A stretch of 64,000 nucleotides of DNA from Streptomyces sp. NBC_01476 (GTDB lineage Bacteria; Actinomycetota; Actinomycetes; Streptomycetales; Streptomycetaceae). The notes under the pieces were generated by a model. The model saw only the letters and a list, made by a program, of their open reading frames with translations, was not told the origin of the DNA and ran no database searches. The translations under genes and the position numbers were made by a program. Shown one piece after another: positions 25,038 through 35,500 of this stretch. The DNA lies in NCBI RefSeq assembly GCF_036227265.1, contig NZ_CP109446.1:3109001-3173000 (forward strand), in the 5' to 3' direction. Numbering within the stretch: position 1 is the first letter of the stretch; every line of letters begins with the position of its first letter.

Positions 25038-26225
25038 TCAGCCTAGGCACTCCCGGACCGCTCTGACCAGGGCTTGCGCGCGCGGATCGGCGGTGACGTT
25101 CTGCTGCAGGCCGTTGGTGACGTACCCGAAGCCGATGCCGGCCGCCGGGTCGGCGAAGGCGAGGCAGCCGCCGCGGCCCGGGTGGCCGAAGGCGCCGGGG
25201 CCCGTCAGCGGGGAGGCCGGGCCGTGCAGCATGTAGCCGAGTCCGAAGCGGGTGTTGATCACCAGCACCTGGTCGGGCCCGTCGGACTCCACGGTGCGGG
25301 CCGCGGTGAGCGTCGCGGGCGCGAACAGCCGTGGGCCGCCGTCCACTTCACCGATGAGCGCGGCGTAGAAGCGGGCCAGCGAGCGGGCGTCGGCGACGGT
25401 GTTGGAGGCGGGCAGTTCGCCGGCCCGGTACGCGGGGGCGTTCTCGTCCGGGGGCGGGGTGATCGCGGCGAAGGCGCGGCTGGTGAGCGAGGCGGGGTCG
25501 GCGTAGGCGTCCTTCACGGACTGCTTGGGGCGGGCCCTGAGGGCACCGGACCGCTCCGGTTCCGGTGCGGGCGCGGCGCCGATCCGGCCGACCCGGTGGG
25601 CCTGCCCGGCGGGGAGGCCGATCCACAGGCCGAGGCCGAGCGGGCGGGCGATCTCCTCGGCGACGAAGCGGCCCACCGAACGGCCCGACGCGCGGAGCAC
25701 CAGCTCACCGATCAGCCAGCTGTACGTCTGCGCGTGGTAACCGTGCGCGGCGCCCGGCGGGAAGAACGGCGCCTGCGCGGCGACCGCCCGTGGCCCGGAG
25801 ATGCCGTCGAGCGCCTGCTCGGGGGTGAGCGGGGTGTCCAGCGCCGGTACGCCCGCCCGGTGCGCGAGCAACTGCCGTACGGTCACCCGCTCCTTGCCGC
25901 GCGCCTTGAACTCCGACCAGTACGCACCCACCGGCGCGTCCAGATCGAGCTGACCGCGCTGGTGCAGCAGCAGCAGGCAGGCGGCGGCCACGCCTTTGCC
26001 GGCCGAGCGGACCGTCTGCACGGTCTCCCCGGTCCAGGGGGCGTCACCGTCGAAGTCCGCGGCGCCCGCCCACAGGTCCACCACCTTCCGCCCGTGGCGG
26101 TAGAGCGTGAATGCCGCTCCCCGGTCGCCGCGGCGGGTGAAGTTGGACGCGAAGGCGGCACGGACCGGCTGCCAGCCGTCCTCCGCCGTCCCGTGGACGG
26201 TTACTACGTCCCCGTGGTCGTCCAT
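25038..26225 (-). CDS. Serine hydrolase of the beta-lactamase/EstB family
   Basis: A 395-residue class C beta-lactamase-like esterase. The SxxK nucleophile motif is SAGK in VQTVRSAGKGVAAA; a Tyr in YHAQTYSW and HPGRGG (in place of KTG) follow. No signal peptide is present, so it should act in the cytoplasm as an esterase or amidase. It is co-directional with the SDR, with a 4-nt gap, suggesting joint turnover of an ester or hydroxyacyl compound. Confidence 0.9.
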   Translation of the reverse strand: MDDHGDVVTVHGTAEDGWQPVRAAFASNFTRRGDRGAAFTLYRHGRKVVDLWAGAADFDGDAPWTGETVQTVRSAGKGVAAACLLLLHQRGQLDLDAPVGAYWSEFKARGKERVTVRQLLAHRAGVPALDTPLTPEQALDGISGPRAVAAQAPFFPPGAAHGYHAQTYSWLIGELVLRASGRSVGRFVAEEIARPLGLGLWIGLPAGQAHRVGRIGAAPAPEPERSGALRARPKQSVKDAYADPASLTSRAFAAITPPPDENAPAYRAGELPASNTVADARSLARFYAALIGEVDGGPRLFAPATLTAARTVESDGPDQVLVINTRFGLGYMLHGPASPLTGPGAFGHPGRGGCLAFADPAAGIGFGYVTNGLQQNVTADPRAQALVRAVRECLG

Positions 26226-26480
26226 CAGTGCTGCCTCCTGCCGTACGGACCCGTCGCACCCATGGTGCCCGACCGGTCCGGCACCGCGCGTACCAGGGGG
26301 AACGCGCGGCAGGCCCGCGCCGGGGCCGTGTACCGGGCCGAAACGACCCGGATACGGCCCCGGAACGGGCCCGGAACGGGCCCGGTGGGGGGATCCGCTG
26401 CCTGGTGCGGGGAGGCGCGGGGACGTACGAGGTGGGGCGGGAGGTGCGGGGTGGTGCGGGGACGCACGAGGCAGCGCGGG

Positions 26481-26529
26481 GTGTTACGGGGTGGCGCCGG
26501 GTGTTACGGGGTGGCGCCGGGTGTTACGG
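26481..26529. repeat. 20-bp tandem repeat over the 3' end of the cellulase gene
   Basis: Two full units of GTGTTACGGGGTGGCGCCGG (26481-26500, 26501-26520) and nine bases of a third lie end to end. The third contains the cellulase stop codon, so the gene end was duplicated outward. The remaining gap 26226-26480 is G+C-rich with no gene seen. Confidence 0.9.
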
Positions 26530-28314
26530 CAGCGGCGGGTACGCGTTCTGGACCAACTGGTGGAACTGGGCCGGGAACCAGTCGCCCGCGAGGGGCGAGT
26601 CGGGCAGCGCGCCGGTCGGGCTGTTGCCGTTGCGCGCGTTGCCGGTGTAGGTCGGGTCGCACATCCGGTCGAAGCTCTTGCCCTGGTCGTTCGGGATCGC
26701 GGTGCTCGAACCGTCGGACTCACCCGGCGGCTTGATCCAGGCGTAGGCGTCGATACCCGGCTGCGGGGCCGCGGTCGGGCGCTCCCCGATGCCGGCGCCT
26801 GACTGGTTGCACCAGTTGCCGGCGTGGATCCGCCTGTCGATCCGGCCGCCGTTGACGTACGTGTCGACGTCCGTCGTGGCACCCGGGCCGGTGGGACGCG
26901 CGGCGCCGCCCCAGCCGTTGCGGGAGGTGTCGATGAGCATGCCGATGCCGGCGTTGAAGCCCACCGAGACCAGTTCGCCACGCAGCGCCTGGGCGAAGGT
27001 CAGCTCGTCGACGTAGTTGTTCCAGTCGACCCACTTGGACTGCCGCACGGTGGTGCCGTTGACGGTGTCGGTGACCTTGAAGTTGGGCTCCGACAGGGCG
27101 CTGTAGTTCGCCGTGTTGGTGATGAAGCCCTGTACGTCGGCGACGGTGGCGCCGCTGCTGGTCGCCGCTTTCAGGAACTCCTGGGCGGCGGGGACGAAGT
27201 TGGAGTCCCAGCCGAGCCAGGCGTGGTGGGCGGCGTCGATGTAGTTGTACGTGTTCGGCAGCGCGCCCAGTTTGGCGAGCGCGTAGCCGACGCCCTTCTC
27301 GTAGTTGCCGTTCGCCTTCATCACCGCGCAGGCGTCGGTCGAACCCGCGGTGCCGCCCGCGTTGGTGGTGATGTTGGGCAGCGAGTCCGGCTCGATGATG
27401 TTGACGATCCGCAGGCTCGCGTACTTCGGGTCCGCCATGATCGAGGCGATCGGGTCGATGTACTCGGTCTCGTAACGGCCCAGCTCCGTCGGGCCGAGTT
27501 CCCCGTTGGAGGCGAGGGCGGCGCAGTCCCGGCCGGGCAGGTCGTAGATGACGAACTCGACGGTGAGCGGCTGCCCCGCCGCCTGTTGCAGCGCGTCGTC
27601 GAGGTGGGCCTTGAGTCCCATCGCGCCGTTCACGCCCTGGATGGCGGCGATCCGGTCCAGCCAGACGGCGGTGGACTGGTTGGCGATGGCCTGCCCGCCG
27701 TCGGCCGCTGCCTTCGCGGACCACTCCGGGTTGACGTAGCCCTTGGCACCCGCGTACGGGTTGTCGACGCGCTGCCCCGGCGGGGGCGAGGTGGGGGGCG
27801 TGGTGGGCGGGGTCGTGGGGGGCGTGGTGGGGGGTGTGGTCGGAGGCGGCGTGGGGGGTGTGGTGGGCGGCGTGGTGCCGGTGCCGCCTCCACCGCAGGT
27901 GACGCCGTTCAGGGTGAAGGACGTCGGCGCGGTGTTGGTCCCGCTGTAGGAGGCGTTGAAGCCGAAGTCGGCCGAACCACCGGTGGCCAGCGCCCCGTTG
28001 TACGACAGGCTGGCCGCGGTGACGGCCGCACCTGACTGGCTGATCTGGGCGTTCCAGCCCTGGGTGACACTCTGGTTGCCGGCGAACGACCAGCCGACAT
28101 TCCAACTGGTCAGCGCGTTGCCGGTGTTGGTGACCGTCACCGATGCGGTGAAGCCCGCGTTCCACTGGGTCTGCACGGTGTACTGCACCGAACATCCGGC
28201 GGTCGCCGCCGAAGCGGACGTGGTGCTCATCGCGGCCACCACGCCACCGGAGGCGACCACGAGGGCACCTGCGGCCAGTACGGCGGTCCTGCGTCGGACT
28301 CTCGAAACTGCCAT
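26524..28314 (-). CDS. Secreted GH6 cellulase with CBM2
   Basis: A 596-residue secreted glycoside hydrolase. A twin-basic signal peptide (MAVSRVRRRTAVLAAGALVVASG, cleavage near ASAATAG) precedes a family 2 cellulose-binding module (about 38-145, CSVQYTVQTQWNAGF to NGVTCGGG) and a Pro-Thr linker (TTPPTTPPT repeats). The GH6 catalytic domain has the acid in NIIEPDSLPN and the conserved DLPGRDCAALASNGE and GGRIDRRIHAGNWCNQ segments. It releases cello-oligosaccharides outside the cell. The ATG at 28314 follows GGAGG. A perfect CebR box lies 115 nt upstream, so cellobiose induction is predicted. Confidence 0.95.
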   Translation of the reverse strand: MAVSRVRRRTAVLAAGALVVASGGVVAAMSTTSASAATAGCSVQYTVQTQWNAGFTASVTVTNTGNALTSWNVGWSFAGNQSVTQGWNAQISQSGAAVTAASLSYNGALATGGSADFGFNASYSGTNTAPTSFTLNGVTCGGGGTGTTPPTTPPTPPPTTPPTTPPTTPPTTPPTSPPPGQRVDNPYAGAKGYVNPEWSAKAAADGGQAIANQSTAVWLDRIAAIQGVNGAMGLKAHLDDALQQAAGQPLTVEFVIYDLPGRDCAALASNGELGPTELGRYETEYIDPIASIMADPKYASLRIVNIIEPDSLPNITTNAGGTAGSTDACAVMKANGNYEKGVGYALAKLGALPNTYNYIDAAHHAWLGWDSNFVPAAQEFLKAATSSGATVADVQGFITNTANYSALSEPNFKVTDTVNGTTVRQSKWVDWNNYVDELTFAQALRGELVSVGFNAGIGMLIDTSRNGWGGAARPTGPGATTDVDTYVNGGRIDRRIHAGNWCNQSGAGIGERPTAAPQPGIDAYAWIKPPGESDGSSTAIPNDQGKSFDRMCDPTYTGNARNGNSPTGALPDSPLAGDWFPAQFHQLVQNAYPPLP

Positions 28315-28428
28315 GTGCGAACGACCTCCATAGGGGGGATGGACCCCGGGGGCGCGACTCATCGCCCGCCCCGCGACGTCAAGGGAGGTGGTGCAGTGGT
28401 TCATGGGTCGAGTAACACGCTCGTAATG

Positions 28429-28442
28429 TGGGAGCGCTCCCA
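28429..28442. promoter_or_regulatory. CebR box upstream of the cellulase gene
   Basis: The 14-bp palindrome TGGGAGCGCTCCCA is an exact match to the established operator of CebR, the LacI-family repressor of cellulose use in Streptomyces, released by cellobiose or cellotriose. Confidence 0.93.
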
Positions 28443-28975
28443 TAGTGAGCAGACGGTCTCCCTGTGTCAATGCCTGGCACACGGGAACCGTCAGGGGACG
28501 GCATGACGCACCGTCACTTCACCCGTCCGGAGGCGAGGTTGACGCTGACGTACTCCTCGCAGCGGGCCCGGCGACCGGGAGCTGCTACCTGGACGCGGCG
28601 CTGACGTACTCCTCACAAGACGCCCGGCAACCAGGACCCGCCGAGGCGCGGCGACGCCTACGCCACGCGCGAGCACCCGCGGCCGAGCCTCTGCGCCCAC
28701 CCCGAGGCCGGCCCGCCCGCCCTCCGAAGGGAACGTGCCGCGAACGTCGCACGACAGGCACTCCGTCCTGCTCTCCGACTCCCTCCACCGTTCCCCGTGC
28801 CCCGTGCCCCGTGCCCCGTTCCCCGTTCCCCGTGCCCCGTGCCCCGTGCCCCGCACCGCGGCCCGCAGGCGCGGGTCCGCCTGGGCGCGGCCGGCCCGCA
28901 CCCACCGCGCAGCCACTCCCGGCATGGGGCGCCGGCCCGCCGGCAAAACCGCGCTCCCCCACCCCACGGTCCGCC
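28443..28975. repeat. Non-coding region with heptamer microsatellite (28793-28848)
   Basis: No gene is supported between the cellulase operator and the FAD-dehydrogenase stop. GCTGACGTACTCCTC occurs twice near 28543 and 28602. Eight uninterrupted heptamers CCCCGTG or CCCCGTT run from 28793 to 28848. The frames across them are only repeat translations. Confidence 0.8.
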
Positions 28976-30640
28976 CTACGCAGTAGCCCGCGCGGCCGCC
29001 CTTCCCGCCGCGCGGCCGGAGAAGAGGCAGCCGCCCAGGAACGTACCTTCCAGCGATCGGTAGCCGTGCATCCCGCCGCCGCCGAAACCCGCCGCCTCGC
29101 CGGCCGCGTAGAGCCCCGGCAGCGGCTCGCCGCGCACCTCCCCCTCCCCCGGCACCAGCACCCGCGCGTCCAGGTCGGTCTCCAGGCCGCCGAGCGACTT
29201 GCGGGTGAGGATGTTGAGCCGGACCGCGATCAGCGGGCCCGCCTTCGGGTCGAGCAAACGATGCGGGGACGCGGTCCGGATCAGCTTGTCGCCGAGGTAG
29301 TTGCGCGCTCCACGGATCGCGGTGACCTGCAGGTCCTTGGTGTAGGTGTTGGCTATCTCGCGGTCACGCGCCTCGATCTCGCGCCGCAGCTCCCCCTCGT
29401 CCAGCAGCCCTTCCCCCGTTATCGCGTTCATCCCCTTGACCAGCGCGCCCAGTTCCCGCTCGACGACGAAGTCGACACCGTGCTGTTTGAACGCCTCGAC
29501 CGGCCCGGGCGCACCCGGCAGTGCCCGCTTCAGTACCTCACGCACACTCCTTCCGGTCAGATCCGGATTCTGCTCCGAGCCCGACAGCGCGAACTCCTTC
29601 TCGATGATCTTCTGGGTGAGGACGAACCACGTGTACTCGTATCCCGTCCGCATGATGTGTTCGAGCGTGCCGAGCGTGTCGAAACCGGGGAAGTACGGCA
29701 CCGGCAGCCGTTTGCCCGTCGCGTCCAGCCAGAGCGAGGACGGCCCGGGCAGGATCCGTATCCCGTGCCGGGCCCAGATCGGGTTCCAGTTCTCGATGCC
29801 CTCGGTGTAGTGCCACATCCGGTCGCCGTTGATCCCGGAAGCGCCGGCCGACTCGGCGATCCCCATCATCAGGCCGTCCACATGCGCCGGAACCCCGGAC
29901 AGCAGTTTCTTCGGCGCGGTGCCAAGCCGCTCCGGCCAGGCGGCGCGGACCAGTTCGTGATTGCCGCCGATGCCTCCGCTTGTGACGATCACAGCCTGCG
30001 CCGCGAGCGTGAACTCCCCTTCCGTCTCGCGGGAACTGGCCTGCCCGCGCTCGATGTCGCTGGGCACCAGAACCTCGCCGGTCACACCGTCGACCGCGCC
30101 GGCGGTCTTCGTCAGGCCGGTCACCCGATGCCGGAAGCGCAGCTCCACCCGGCCTTGGGCGACCGCCTCCCGCACCCGCCGTACGAAAGGAGCCACCACG
30201 CCGGGCCCGGTGCCCCAGGTGATGTGGAAGCGGGGCACGGAGTTGCCCGGGCCGGTCGCGTGGAAGCCGCCGCGCTCCGCCCAGCCGACCACCGGGAAGA
30301 ACTTCACGTCCCGCTCACGCAGCCAGGCCCGCTTCTCGCCCGCGGCGAAGTGCACGTATGCCTCCGCCCAGCGGCGCGGCCAGTGGTCCTCGGGCCGGTC
30401 GAAGCCCGCAGTGCCCAGCCAGTCCTGGAGCGCCAGCTCCGTACTGTCCTTGATCCGCATCCGCCGCTGCTCGGGCGAGTCCACCAGGAAGAGCCCGCCG
30501 AACGACCAGAACGCCTGCCCGCCCAGCGACACCTCCGGCTCCTGCTCGACCAGGATCACCTTCCGGCCTGCCTCGGCCAGCTCCGCGGTCGCGACCAGCC
30601 CGGCCAGTCCCGCCCCCACCACCACCACGTCCGCGTCCAT
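28976..30640 (-). CDS. FAD-binding dehydrogenase (KstD/fumarate-reductase-like)
   Basis: A 554-residue flavoprotein. The dinucleotide motif GAGLAG is at 9-14 and [20 protein letters not shown] follows, as in FAD-binding-2 dehydrogenases related to 3-ketosteroid delta-1-dehydrogenase; the C-terminal FAD motif is [36 protein letters not shown]. No signal peptide. The substrate is unknown; family members desaturate ketosteroids or related compounds. It is divergent from gltX, with two DnaA boxes in the 153-bp gap. Confidence 0.88.
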   Translation of the reverse strand: MDADVVVVGAGLAGLVATAELAEAGRKVILVEQEPEVSLGGQAFWSFGGLFLVDSPEQRRMRIKDSTELALQDWLGTAGFDRPEDHWPRRWAEAYVHFAAGEKRAWLRERDVKFFPVVGWAERGGFHATGPGNSVPRFHITWGTGPGVVAPFVRRVREAVAQGRVELRFRHRVTGLTKTAGAVDGVTGEVLVPSDIERGQASSRETEGEFTLAAQAVIVTSGGIGGNHELVRAAWPERLGTAPKKLLSGVPAHVDGLMMGIAESAGASGINGDRMWHYTEGIENWNPIWARHGIRILPGPSSLWLDATGKRLPVPYFPGFDTLGTLEHIMRTGYEYTWFVLTQKIIEKEFALSGSEQNPDLTGRSVREVLKRALPGAPGPVEAFKQHGVDFVVERELGALVKGMNAITGEGLLDEGELRREIEARDREIANTYTKDLQVTAIRGARNYLGDKLIRTASPHRLLDPKAGPLIAVRLNILTRKSLGGLETDLDARVLVPGEGEVRGEPLPGLYAAGEAAGFGGGGMHGYRSLEGTFLGGCLFSGRAAGRAAARATA

Positions 30641-30726
30641 CGGCCCGCTCCTCCCGGTCCCCGCCTACCCGTCAGTAGCACGTTACGCGAACGTGCCCCC
30701 GCCAGGTCAGTGGTCGGCAGCAGACC

Positions 30727-30752
30727 TGTGGACAACTCCGCCCTGTGGATAA
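30727..30752. promoter_or_regulatory. Pair of DnaA boxes between the FAD dehydrogenase and gltX genes
   Basis: TGTGGACAA (30727-30735) and TGTGGATAA (30744-30752) are the complements of TTGTCCACA and TTATCCACA, the preferred Streptomyces and classic bacterial DnaA boxes. They have the same orientation and a 17-bp start-to-start spacing. They may make gltX expression DnaA-responsive or titrate DnaA. Confidence 0.65.
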
Positions 30753-30793
30753 CTTCGAGCAAGATCCGCAGCGCAGGCCCTACGCTGTTCGCC

Positions 30794-32215
30794 ATGTCCG
30801 CAACCGCGCCCCGCGTCCGATTCGCCCCGTCCCCCACCGGCATGTTCCATGTCGGCGGAGCCCGTTCCGCCCTCTACAACTGGGCGGTCGCCCGACAGTC
30901 CGGCGGCACCTTCGTGCTGCGCATCGAGGACACCGACGCGGCCCGCAACAAGCCGGAGTGGATCGACGGCATCATCAGTGCGCTTGCCGCCATCGGCATC
31001 TCCGCGGCGGACCCGCATTTCGAGGGCCCCTACTTCCAGTCCGCGGAGGCCGGCCGCCACCGCGAGGCATCGCTTTCCCTCTTCGCAGCGGGGCGCGCGT
31101 ACTACTGCGACTGCACCCGTGAGGCGCTGGCCGAGCGCACCGGCTCCCAGCACCTGGGTTACGACGGCTTCTGCCGCGACCGCGGCCTGCCGTACGAGCC
31201 CGGGCGGGCCCTGCGGTTCCGTACCCCCGATGAGGGCGAGACGGTCGTCGTCGACCTGATCCGCGGCGAGCCTTCCTTCCCCAACAGCGCGATCGAAGAC
31301 TTCGTGATCGCCCGCGGCGACGGCTCCCCGGTCTTCCTGCTCGCCAATGTCGTGGACGACCTGGACGAGGGCATCACCGAGGTCATCCGCGGCGAGGAGC
31401 ACCTGTCCAACACCCCCAAGCAGCAGCTGCTCTGGCAGGCGCTCGGCGCGGTGCCCCCGGTGTGGGCTCACCTGCCGGTCATCGTCAACGAGAAGCGGCA
31501 GAAGCTCTCCAAGCGGCGCGACAAGGTCGCCCTGGAGGACTATCTCGCCGAGGGGTATCTCCCGGAGGCCATGGTCAACTACCTGATGCTGCTGGGCTGG
31601 GGACCGGGCGGCGACCGCGAGATCCTGCCTTACGAGGAACTCGAACAGCTCTTCCGTATCGAGGACGTCAACGGCTCGTCGGCCTTCTTCGACATCAAGA
31701 AGCTGACCGCCTTCAACGGCGAGTACATCCGTGCCCTCTCCCCGTCGGCTTTCATCGCCGCCTGCACCCCTTGGCTGACCGGCCCCGATGTCCCCTGGCC
31801 CGCCTCCTCCTACGACCAGGCGGTCTTCGAGTCGGTCGCCCCGCTGGCCCAGACCCGGATCGCGGTCCTCTCGGAGATCACCGCGTACGTCGACTTCCTC
31901 TTCCTGCCTGAGCCGGCCCATGACGAGGCGTCCTGGGCGAAGGCGATGAAGGAGGGGGCGCTGCCACTGCTCCGGGACGCGGCAGCGGCCTTCTCCGCCG
32001 TGTCCGAGTGGACTCCGGAGCAGCTGAAGGAGGCACTGGAGTCGGTGGCGGCGGCCCACAACCTGAAACTGGGCAAGGCACAGGCCCCGATCCGGGTCGC
32101 CACCATGGGCCGCACCGTCGGCCTGCCGCTCTTCGAGTCCCTGGTGGCGCTCGGCCGCGAGCGGACGCTGACCCGCCTGGCGGCGGCGGAGCAGTGCCTG
32201 GCGACGCAGGGCTGA
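30794..32215 (+). CDS. gltX: Glutamyl-tRNA synthetase, probably a second copy
   Basis: Class I aminoacyl-tRNA synthetase of 473 residues. The HIGH-type motif is HVGG at 19-22 in [24 protein letters not shown] is KLSKR at 237-241. The zinc-type Cys cluster is [23 protein letters not shown]. The N-terminus departs from the form I recall for the main Streptomyces GluRS (PSPTGNPHVGLVRTALFNW), so this may be a paralogue, which needs the rest of the genome to settle. ATG 30794 is chosen as the frame upstream is antisense to the FAD dehydrogenase gene. It charges tRNA-Glu, and tRNA-Gln if non-discriminating. Confidence 0.9.
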   Translation: MSATAPRVRFAPSPTGMFHVGGARSALYNWAVARQSGGTFVLRIEDTDAARNKPEWIDGIISALAAIGISAADPHFEGPYFQSAEAGRHREASLSLFAAGRAYYCDCTREALAERTGSQHLGYDGFCRDRGLPYEPGRALRFRTPDEGETVVVDLIRGEPSFPNSAIEDFVIARGDGSPVFLLANVVDDLDEGITEVIRGEEHLSNTPKQQLLWQALGAVPPVWAHLPVIVNEKRQKLSKRRDKVALEDYLAEGYLPEAMVNYLMLLGWGPGGDREILPYEELEQLFRIEDVNGSSAFFDIKKLTAFNGEYIRALSPSAFIAACTPWLTGPDVPWPASSYDQAVFESVAPLAQTRIAVLSEITAYVDFLFLPEPAHDEASWAKAMKEGALPLLRDAAAAFSAVSEWTPEQLKEALESVAAAHNLKLGKAQAPIRVATMGRTVGLPLFESLVALGRERTLTRLAAAEQCLATQG

Positions 32216-32227
32216 AGGGAAAGGCGG

Positions 32228-32485
32228 CTAGCGGGGCCGCCGTTCCGGCTCCCACACACTCAACCGGCGCGTCGTCTCCCGCACCAGACGGCCGCAGAAG
32301 GTGTCGATCCGCAGCCACCGCGGATCGACACCTGCCAGGTCGCCGCCCGGTCCGGTCAGTGACGCCCACCGAGTCCGCCACTCCACGTCGTCCGGTGTCT
32401 CGAAGACCACCCGCCACTGCCCCGGTCCTGCCGGGGGCGCCGATGCCTCGCGCCGCCGCCGCTTCCTCTTCCCCTGTCCAGGCAC
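32228..32485 (-). CDS. Conserved small actinobacterial protein (85 aa)
   Basis: A small basic protein, MPGQGKRKRRRREASAPPAG then WRVVFETPDDVEWRTRWASL and PRWLRIDTFCGRL. The WRVVFETQD-like and LRIDTFCGRL segments recall a widespread Streptomyces hypothetical family, which is why this antisense-facing frame is taken as real. Function unknown; the Lys/Arg-rich start could bind nucleic acid. It is convergent with gltX (12 nt between) and divergent from the tricorn gene. Confidence 0.65.
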   Translation of the reverse strand: MPGQGKRKRRRREASAPPAGPGQWRVVFETPDDVEWRTRWASLTGPGGDLAGVDPRWLRIDTFCGRLVRETTRRLSVWEPERRPR

Positions 32486-32588
32486 ACGCCGAGCCTTCCA
32501 CCTGGCGGGGCGCACAGACAGCACAATGGTGCGCCGCGGGGGCGCAACAGCCGGTGAAAAGTTGCTGCCACGCCGACCGCCCCGAACC

Positions 32589-35500
32589 ATGGGAGGGGTG
32601 AGCGATGCCGCATACCTCCGGTTCCCGCACCTGTACGGCGATCTGCTCTGCTTCGCCGCCGAGGACGACATCTGGGTGGCTCCGCTGGGGCCGCCCGGCG
32701 GGTCGCCGGGGCGCGCCTGGCGGGTGACGGCCGACCGTACGAGGGTCGGCATACCGCGCTTCTCCCCCGACGGCACGACCATCGCCTTCACCACCTGGCG
32801 CAGCCTCGACCCCGAGGTGTACCTCGTGCCGGTGGACGGCGGCACCCCTCGCCGCCTCACCTACTGGGGCAGCTCCGACACCCGCGTGTGCTCATGGACC
32901 CCGGACGGCCAGGTGCTGGCCGTGTCGTCGCACGGTCAGCCGTTCGCGTACCACAGCTGGGCGCACAGCGTCCCGATCGAGACCGAGTGCGGCCCCGGCG
33001 GGCCCCTGCCCTGGGGTCCGGTCTCCGACATCGCCGTGCACGACTGCGACGACGGCGAACGCCGCACCCTGCTGCTCACCGGCACCCCGCCGCACGAGCC
33101 GCACGCCTGGAAGCGCTACCGCGGCGGCGCCACCGGCCGCCTGTGGCTGCACGGCGAACGGCTCGTCCCCGACCTGCCCGGCCACCTCTCCTCCCCGATG
33201 TTCGTGGCCGGCCGGATCGCCTTCCTCTCCGACCACGAGGGCATCGGCAACCTCTACTCCTGCCGCCACGACGGCACCGACCTGCGCCGCCACACCGACC
33301 ACGCCGACTTCTACGCCCGCAGCGCCGCCACCGACGGGGAGCGCGTGGTCTACCAGTGCGCGGGAGCGCTGTGGGTGGTCGAGGACCTGGCTGCGCCCGA
33401 CGTCCGGCCGCGCCGGCTGGAACTGCGGCTCGGCGGCCCGCGCAGCGGCCGCCGCGCGTACCAAGTGCCGGCCGCGGCGAATCTCGACGGCCTCGCCATG
33501 GACCGCACAGGACGGGCCAGCGCGGTCTGCGTACGCGGCAGCCTCTACTGGCTCACCCACCGCGACGGCCCGGCCCGTACCCTCTCCGACGTGCCCGGCG
33601 CCCGGGTACGGCTGCCCGAGATGCTGGGCGACACCGGCCTGGTCGCGTACATCACGGACGCGGAGGGCGAGGACGGCATCGAACTCGCCCACCTGCCGGG
33701 CCGCGCCTCGCGCGCTCTCACCCGCGAGCTGGAGGAGACCGACGACGTACCGCCCCGCTCGGGGTCGGCCGACGGCCAGGCGTCCGGTGCCACCGCTCCG
33801 TCCGGCGTCCCGGTGGGGGCGGGCGCGAGGACAGGGTCGACCCGGTGGGGATCCGACGGCCGGCCCGAGGTGCGCCGCAGCGACGACGGCGAACCGGTGG
33901 AGCCGGGCGACGCCCCGCCGCACCGGCCGCCGCTCGATCTTCCCGGCAGCCGTCGCCCGGCGCCGGCCGCCGGATCACCGGCGGCGGATGTCACCTTCGC
34001 GGGTGACGGCCTCTACGTCGCTGACGACTCCTGCGTCCGCCTCGCCTCCGGCAAACTCGGCCGCGTCCTGGAACTGGTCTCCTCACCCGACGGCGACACC
34101 CTGGCGGTGGCTTCCCACGACGGGCGGCTGCTCCTGGTCACCACCGGCGAAGGCGAATCATCGCAAGAGGGATCGTCGTACGGTATGCCGGAAAGTGGCG
34201 TCGATGAGACGGGTGACATCGACACCGCCGATCGCACCATCCGATCGTCGGCCGAAGGCGCCCCCGGCAGCGTCGTCGAGCTCATCCGCTCCACCAACGG
34301 CCCCGTCCGCGACCTCGCCTTCTCTCCCGACTCCGCGTGGATCACGTGGTCGCACCCGGGCGTCGGCCGTTCGCTGCGTTCCATCAAGATCGCCCGACTG
34401 GCCGACCGTACGATCATCGACGTCACCAATGGCCGTTTTGAAGATGAGCAGCCTGTCTTCACCCGGGACGGCCGCTACCTCGCCTTCCTCTCCTGGCGCG
34501 GCTTCGACCCGGTGTACGACGTTCATACCGGCGACCTGTCGTTCCCTCTCGGCTGCCGCCCTTACCTCGTGCCGCTCAACTCGGCGACGCCCTCCCCGTT
34601 CGCGCTCCGTGTCGAGGGCAGCCCGGTCGGCGGCGGCCTCGACCCTGTCGAGGGCATCGGCGACGGCCCAGTGGTGGTCGAGGCCGAGGGTCTGCCGAGC
34701 AGGGTCACGCCCTTTCCCGTTCCCGCGTCGAAATACAGCTCGCTCGAACCCGTCCAGGGCGGTCTGGTCTGGCTGCGCTGGCCGATCTCCGGCGCCCTCG
34801 GCGAGACCTTCGTCAACCCGACCGACCCCTCCTCCCGCCCGACCCTGGAGTTCTTCAGCCTGGGCAAAGCCAAGCGGACCGAACTCGTTCATCACATGGA
34901 CTGGTATGCGGTCAGCGGTGACGGCTTTCGCCTGGCCGTCTACGACGAGGGTGAACTCGCCGTGCTGCCGGCCACCGAACGCGGCGACGACGACTCCACC
35001 GTCTATGTCGACATGCGCCGCATCCTGCACGAGGTCGAACCCACCGCGGAGTGGCGCCAGGCGTACGCCGAGGCCGGCCGGCTGACCCGCGACTACTTCT
35101 GGGCGCCCGACATGTGCGGCGTGGACTGGCCGGCGATCCTCGACCAGTACCGGCCGCTGGTCGAACACGTCTCCACCCCCGATGAGTTCGCCGACCTGCT
35201 GCGCGAGGTCCTCGGTGAACTCGGCACCTCCCACGCCTACGTCCAGCCCGCCCGCCGCAACGAAGGCCCGCCCCACTACCAGCGCCCCATCGGCCTGCTC
35301 GGCGCCGACTTCCAGCACAACAAGGACGGCTCGTGGACGGTCGCCCGGATCCTGCCGGGTGAGTCCTCGGACTCCAAGGCCCGGTCCCCGCTGGCCGGCA
35401 CCGGCATCCGCGAGGGCGCGGTCCTCACCCATGTCGACGGGCGTCCGGTCAACCCGCACGCGGGCCCGTACCCGCTGCTGGCCGGCGCCGGGGGCACCAC

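Noticed and set aside
28445-30793. Continuous plus-strand frame giving a 1256-residue GltX
   Set aside because: The added part is antisense to the FAD dehydrogenase gene and heptamer repeats; GluRS motifs begin right after ATG 30794.
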